Shown piece after piece: positions 59,148-64,000 of a stretch of 64,000 nucleotides of DNA (its first letter is position 1; every line of letters starts with the position of its first letter). The DNA comes from Tillus elongatus (Eukaryota; Arthropoda; Insecta; Coleoptera; Cleridae): the NCBI GenBank assembly GCA_964006375.1, contig OZ023269.1, positions 131,494,809-131,558,808 of the forward strand, given 5' to 3'. The translations under genes were made by a program, and so were the position numbers. The notes below the pieces were generated by a model. It was not told the DNA's origin, did not search any database, and was given only the letters and a program-made list of their open reading frames with translations.

Positions 59148-59869
59148 TACAAGAAAAAGAGTTTAACAGGGTGTAATGTTACAGTTTTTTTTAGTAGGAA
59201 ATGACTTAACTGGACCCCGTCTAACATGACTTGTCTAGATTTGATTTCATATTCTTAAGCTCTCTAACCAGACCTGATCTCATTTAATTCTGTCTCAACT
59301 GACGTAACTTGACATGATCTAACCTTTATTGGGTTAACGTGCAAAATTTTATGAATTTCTTTAATTAGGTTTAATTTGAAAGAGTTTTAGTTTCGAGTCT
59401 TACCAACGTGAAGTAAAAGATCAAAAAGATGGAATCTGAAGCGTAAAGTATGTATTTTAAAAGGCGTTTCGAGAGAATTATAACCTTTTAAACATATTTT
59501 TAGCACATTTTTTCCTCATATTTGTGCAAACTATTTTTTTAGATAACATACATTTTTATATGTATTGTACTTTATTTATTTTCTGGAAAACTCTACACAC
59601 TAGACTGCATGCAGGATAGATATAGATTCAATAACGAGAATAAGAATTATTTTGAGCCCAGATCTGATCCTTGGAGTACACCATAATCAATATAAGTTTT
59701 TCCATTAAAATTTAGCTAGGCATTTTATAAAAAACATAGTTTTAATGTTATGAAAAGGTAACGTTGGGCTAGATACATTCTGACCAAATTAGTAACGCAT
59801 ACTGCTTTTGCCCTCATTAGAGCTCGTCAGTGCGCTATACTAATTACAACGAGAATACACCTAAAGTAA
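59148..59869. other. AT-rich DNA; one stretch shared with the 51.6-kb region
   Basis: 59770-59865 (TAGATACATTCT, CAGTGCGCTATACTAATT) resembles 51605-51690. Otherwise unassigned. Confidence 0.35.
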
Positions 59870-60130
59870 TTCGTCTCAGGCAGCCGGCCCCAGAAAACAT
59901 TGTGAGATCTAGGACAGACAGGGTCGCCATCTCAGTGCGTAACAGCAAAGTATCGAGATCGCTGGATTGATCGAGGTGGGGCCTACTCGATCCCCGGATT
60001 TAAACCTCATGGATGTTTTCAATTTTACGTTACTCTGCTCAAGTGAGAAATCAAAGGACAAAAAATATTCTCACAATAACCCAAGGAATAACCTCGTGAA
60101 TACCGCCGTATATTTACTAAACACTCAGTA
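59870..60130 (+). pseudogene. Mariner/IS630-type transposase scrap
   Basis: Reads KYRDRWIDRGGPTRSPDLNL then MDVFNF at about 59952-60030, the approach to the third catalytic acid. The sequence beyond is decayed. Confidence 0.5.
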
Positions 60131-60439
60131 TTGATTGTAACTTCCACTTAAATTTGTATTTATAGCTTAGACGGGCGGTCCAATTTGAGAGCCCTTTCGT
60201 TGAAAGCTCACCTATTGGGTCAATAAAGTGATTAGTATAAATACTTAGAAAACATTTGACTTAAAGTTGGCGGATCAGGAAACCCTTTTGGGAGGGTTTG
60301 GAAAACCAGAGGCCAATTTATTGCTTTATATGGTTTGCGCATGATCTCTGCTTTATATTAAGAGCTTGCTGCTTAATTTTTATTGTATTCGAAATGTTTA
60401 GAATATTAAAACATTTTTTTCGATTTTTGTTTTTGTGTA
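60131..60439. other. AT-rich DNA, nothing recognised
   Basis: No supported feature. Confidence 0.35.
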
Positions 60440-60555
60440 TTTTCATTAAGAAAACTCACTAATAGAGAGGTATCAATGGTAACACTTTTAGAAAATTTCT
60501 TGAAATGAGCGCGAGTTAGAGCCCCTAGAACCTAAATCCAAGTTTAGTTAAAAAG

Positions 60556-60556
<1 letters not shown>
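60440..60556 (-). repeat. TA-core family: reversed E module
   Basis: ACTCACTAATAGAGAGGTAT, TGAAATGAGCGCGAGTTAGA, CCCCTAGAACCTAAATCC. Confidence 0.75.

Positions 60557-60619
<63 letters not shown>
60557..60619. repeat. (TA)n microsatellite, ~63 bp
   Basis: Core between E' and A. Confidence 0.95.
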
Positions 60620-60621
<2 letters not shown>

Positions 60622-60905
60622 CCAACCGATAATTCAAAAAATACTTGACCAATCAAATTTAAAGTTGGAAATCCCCTTCGTCTTGTTAATAGCTTGGATA
60701 AGTTCGTTAGACAGTTTTGACACTCAATTACTTTTAGAAAAAAAAATGTAAAAAACTGTTTGAAAACGCAATATCTTTTAAATTACAAGAGGTATTAAAC
60801 AAAAACTTTACAAGCTCGTAGATATCATAAAGTGTTCCTATCTGCCCAATTTAAACTCAATTCGTTCAGTAAATCTCGAGTTATAACTAAATAAAAAATA
60901 AATAA
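60620..60905 (+). repeat. TA-core family: diverged A module
   Basis: TCCAACCGATAATTCAAAAA, AGCTTGGATAAGTTCGTTAG. The second half has diverged. Confidence 0.7.
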
Positions 60906-61629
60906 TCTACGATATGCCCTGAAATTACCTCTGAATGGATGCCTATAATGTTAGACAAGGTCAGACAGATAAATCAGGGTTCCGCTGCCATCGCAAACAA
61001 ATACAAATTAGGCTTCAAACGGATAGGCTACGAAAGTATGTCACAATAAAGAATCAGCGGGGTTTCCATTTGCGACAACTCTTATCTGAATCTGAAGATA
61101 GGAAAATGATGATAAATAAAAATTTCAATGAAAGTGATTCAATTTGTTTAAAAGCAATCTAGAACTACATTTTATTATGTGTAAATATTAAGCTTCCTAT
61201 TTTCACGGTATTTAAATCTCCCCTAGTTTAATCTGACAACACCACTATTTGTCATTTGATAACTGACAGGAGTCATGAGAGGAACGTGCGCGTTATAAGC
61301 GTAACCTCGAAACTAACAGACGTCATTAACAAAGAAGAAGAAGATAACCTCGAAATCGACTCCGTTAACACCTTAAACTCTTACAATAGAAAATAACGAC
61401 ATATATTCTAAGGTTAATACAAACAGGAGTAGGTAAATAATAATCCAACTTTTAATTTTAACCTAAATTTAACAAGTGCCTTCAGCCGTCGATATTATGA
61501 TTTTAACATCCAATCAAACAAATAAAAAATTGGTTGTGTGCATCAGATTTAGGTTGTTAATAAATGCATGTAGGTACTGTATTACTGAACAGTAATAGTA
61601 AATATGTGTTAAAAAGAGTTTAGGTCCAG
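60906..61629. other. Unassigned AT-rich DNA
   Basis: A 75-codon frame at 60935-61162 is basic and unrecognised. No stronger evidence of a gene. Confidence 0.3.
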
Positions 61630-61843
61630 CATATACATTCCCCTTGTAAATAATTAAAAAAAATCCAGAAAACTTTTGTAACTTTAATGAAATTCATAAC
61701 ACAACTTTTTTAGAGACTTGCAGTACTTACATATATGTACCAAATTTTAATTTTCTATCTCCATTGAAAATAGAAATTTCCTCAAGTAATGGGGCCTCTA
61801 AAACTGATCTCCAAGGTTCATTTAAATTTAAACAATTAGTTTT
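61630..61843 (+). repeat. TA-core-like remnant interrupted by a LINE
   Basis: TGTACCAAATTTTAATTTTC and TCATTTAAATTTAAACAATT resemble 28200-28400. The H' end is at 62862-62902, beyond the LINE insertion. Confidence 0.45.
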
Positions 61844-61854
61844 AATAATATACG

Positions 61855-62829
61855 GTTTTTTCCCCTCAGGGCTCGTCCGCCGCCTTGCCGCCCCGATAGT
61901 ACTGCAACATTTGATTGATTATGCATACCCTTAGTCTTATTCCACCCATTCAGAAATCACTGTGCCTTGAACTAGTCTGCATAGCGATTGGCAGGGTGAA
62001 GTTTTATATTACTCTGTCTCCGGTCTAGACTGACCGTAGATCAGTTGTCTTTTGCAGTCCAGAACTTTACACTCGCACAAGATGTGCTGGGCTGATTCAT
62101 CCCCCCTCGCTGCAGAGTCTGCATGCGAGGTCCCCTTCGAGCCGCCCCATTTTATGCAGGTGTTTCTTGACGGCCATGTGTCCCGTCAAGAGACCTGTTG
62201 TGTTTCTGAGCGGTTCTCTACTCAGATTTAGCAGCTCCACACCTCTCTTTGAACTGGGTCCGTCAATTATTGACTTTCCATGTCTGAGCCCTGGACAGTC
62301 CGCCCAGTACACCTTGTGTTGGTTTCTGACCCAGGACTAAATGGCTCCCCTGGCAGTGCTCTTTGTCACACCCAGAGCTGGTTCTGGTCCCATAAATGGT
62401 TCTGCTAACCCTCTCTTCGCGAGGCTGTCAGTTTCTTCACTGCCTTTGACCCCGGAGTGACCCGGCACACAGATGAGGTCACTTCATTCTGCCTAGCCAG
62501 GTCGCTCGTCTCGGCACTCACTCACCAGCCAGGAATTTACCCGTGGGCTACTTAGTGCCTTAAGGGCTGCCTTGCTGTCTGTGGCTATGAGGATCCGCTT
62601 GTTGGTGTAGCCCCTCCTCTTGTTCTCCCGCACACAGTGCAGGATGGCGTACATCTCGACCTGAAACACCGTTGCATGGGCTCCGAGGGAAATACTATGA
62701 CTTACCCTCGGTCCTGCCGAGTAAACACCTGCCCCCGTCCCACTCTCCCCGCCGGATCCGTCCGTGAACCAGACGAGCGCGTCCCGTGGTATGCCCGGCG
62801 TCTCCTCCCGCCATGCCTCGCGGTCGGAG
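61855..62829 (-). pseudogene. I/R1-type LINE 3' end with RNase H, 11-bp target-site duplication
   Basis: Minus strand from 62829: WREETPGIPRDALVWFTDGS (first RNase H Asp), GTGAGVYSAGPRVSHSISLG, ATVFQVEMYAILHCVRENK (Glu), ILIATDSKAALKALSSPRV (second Asp). Frameshifts follow; then PEPALGVTKSTARGA, VYWADCPGLRHGKSI, NLSREPLRNTTGLLTGHMA and the C-terminal Cys motif CRLCSEG and HILCE. The 3' end is CTATCGGGGCGGCAAGGCGG then ACGAGCCC and an A run. AATAATATACG at 61844-61854 recurs at 62830-62840. Intact RNase H acids but several frameshifts make it dead. The RT is lost by 5' truncation. Confidence 0.9.
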
Positions 62830-62840
62830 AATAATATACG

Positions 62841-62902
62841 TTACCAATAGTGTACAATTCTTATGAAAATTCACTAGTATAATGCACTTGCTGTGTTCCG
62901 AC
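62841..62902 (+). repeat. TA-core family: terminal H' motif
   Basis: GAAAATTCACTAGTATAATG then CACTTGCTGTGTTCCG, separated from its body by the LINE. Confidence 0.65.
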
Positions 62903-63480
62903 TTTTTTAATATTTGCATACAAATGTCAAAAATTTAAGTGGTAAAGAAGTTAAATAAAAAAACTACATCATTATATTGCTTTTAACCTTGTGGAAAATC
63001 TTAGAGAAACAACGATGTTGTATATTACATACCTACTAACTAAATATAAAAATTTTGGGAAACCCAAAATGATCGTTCTTTAAAAAAATGCATGTTTAGT
63101 GTGTTAAAAAGCTTGTTTAGTGTGTTAAAAAGCATGTTTCCTGTCATTATAATTTAACATTGTATTGTAAAAAACATGGTTAAAAAAAGACAATGATACA
63201 TTATAAGGCATTTGTTCATTAAAGTTAATAAGGTTGATTATATTCTAGAAGTTGTAAATATAGGTATGTTGGAAAACGTAATCGAGAATTATGAGCGAAT
63301 CGTGGAGAGAATTTTTAGCGAACGAGATGACAATTTCGCACAATTGTTTGTATTTTCTTGAATTAAATAAGTTCATATTGAGTCACCACAAGGTCAGGTA
63401 TTATAAACCTGTATTTGAATCTGTGTGAATCTATTTTATTACTCAATTACTGCATCAGTTGTGTTATAATATAGACTGGG
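62903..63480. other. AT-rich DNA with a short tandem repeat
   Basis: About 2.4 copies of a 21-bp unit (CATGTTTAGTGTGTTAAAAA plus G) start at 63091, 63112 and 63133. Nothing else recognised. Confidence 0.5.
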
Positions 63481-63489
63481 TGTGTCGTT

Positions 63490-63595
63490 TTTAGAGAATT
63501 TTCATAAAGAGTATTTTCCTGTAATAAGCGCGAATTGAAGTCTCTGTGGAATTTTGATCTGAGTCAAATTTCATTTTTTATGTATCGCTAATTAT
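63490..63595 (-). repeat. Diverged reversed E module without (TA)n
   Basis: TAATAAGCGCGAATTGAAG, GATCTGAGTCAAATTTCATT, TTTATGTA follows the order of E'. Confidence 0.45.
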
Positions 63596-63799
63596 GTTCG
63601 CTTCTGGCCAACACAGACATCTCCTTTCTCTAAATATTTGGCGAGTTTTTCGCAGGCCAAATTCTTTGGCTAGGTGTTAGAATCCAGTTTCCTCATTCAA
63701 ATTGTAAATTTTATTGATAAAAATTCTTTATCTACAATAATTTTATATAAACTTTACACATAAAATCTTCAAATAAAAAGATTACCGTATTTTAAAAAA

Positions 63800-64000
63800 G
63801 TCTGGACGCAGCAAGTGCGTTATGGAAGTGAATTTTCATTAAAATGTTTTTAATGGCAAATATGTCTCTTTAATGCAAGCAGGCATCAATTTCGTCACCG
63901 GTATAACCTATATATAGTAGAAACAATGTACCATATTTTATCAAAATAACTTATTGCATTAAAATGTACAAAAATTTTCCGAAAATACACTTGAAATGTT
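63800..64000 (+). repeat. H-C unit running off the window end
   Basis: TCTGGACGCAGCAAGTGCG then TTATGGAAGTGAATTTTCAT, GCAGGCATCAATTTCG, GTATAACCTATATATAG. The right H' would lie beyond base 64000. Confidence 0.8.

Noticed and set aside
58872..59204. Overlapping frames on both strands
   Set aside because: Mirror images produced by the palindrome at 58965-59147.

Overview
This looks like intergenic or intronic DNA from a repeat-rich animal genome, most likely an insect. The evidence is strong AT bias, GT-AG introns, Penelope-like, CR1/jockey-group and I/R1-type retroelements, insect-style mariner, piggyBac and pogo fossils, tRNA-derived SINEs and about eighteen long (TA)n tracts. There are no bacterial-type operons. 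Only two stretches look like host genes: a two-exon coding segment on the minus strand (1647-2135) and a 66-codon coiled-coil first exon on the plus strand (5891-6087). A possible promoter or first exon lies near 57.6-58.1 kb. Nearly everything else recognisable is mobile DNA, mostly broken.

Layout. 0-6 kb: a hairpin element with a target-site duplication (TSD), the two host coding pieces and an RNase H fragment of a LINE. 7-14 kb: a CR1-like LINE and a dense nest of an unnamed non-coding repeat family. 14-19 kb: LTR-like debris, a SINE with a 13-bp TSD and a dead piggyBac. 19-29 kb: CR1-like copies, another copy of the non-coding family, and mariner and LINE scraps. 29-33 kb: a Penelope-like element with both pseudo-LTRs, itself carrying a 58-bp LINE tail with a perfect TSD. 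34-37 kb: two mariner transposase pseudogenes. 38-43 kb: a second SINE and the best copy of the non-coding family. 44-49 kb: two CR1-like copies and a head-to-head Penelope pair inside a (TA)n tract. 50-54 kb: a mariner with 415-bp inverted arms bracketed by (TA)n, then a mariner split by a CR1 insertion. 54-64 kb: a second hairpin element, a pogo-like fossil with inverted duplications, a GC-rich palindrome, an I/R1-type LINE with TSD and the start of another non-coding copy.

The unifying theme is the non-coding family, called here the 'TA-core family'. I label its recurrent modules as follows. H is a motif built on the hairpin ACGCA-GCAAG-TGCGT followed by TATGGTAG. C is a ~230-bp core between two inverted H motifs. 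F is a ~540-bp segment. A is a ~250-bp segment abutting (TA)n. E is a ~130-bp segment on the other side of (TA)n. D is a 278-bp tandem unit, and B is a ~340-bp variant. The longest arrangement is H-C-H'-F-A'-(TA)n-E. No convincing protein is encoded. The (TA)n cores are repeatedly occupied by TA-targeting mariner elements and by Penelope ends, so this family appears to act as a landing pad for other transposons. All assignments are from reading the sequence; no database search was possible.
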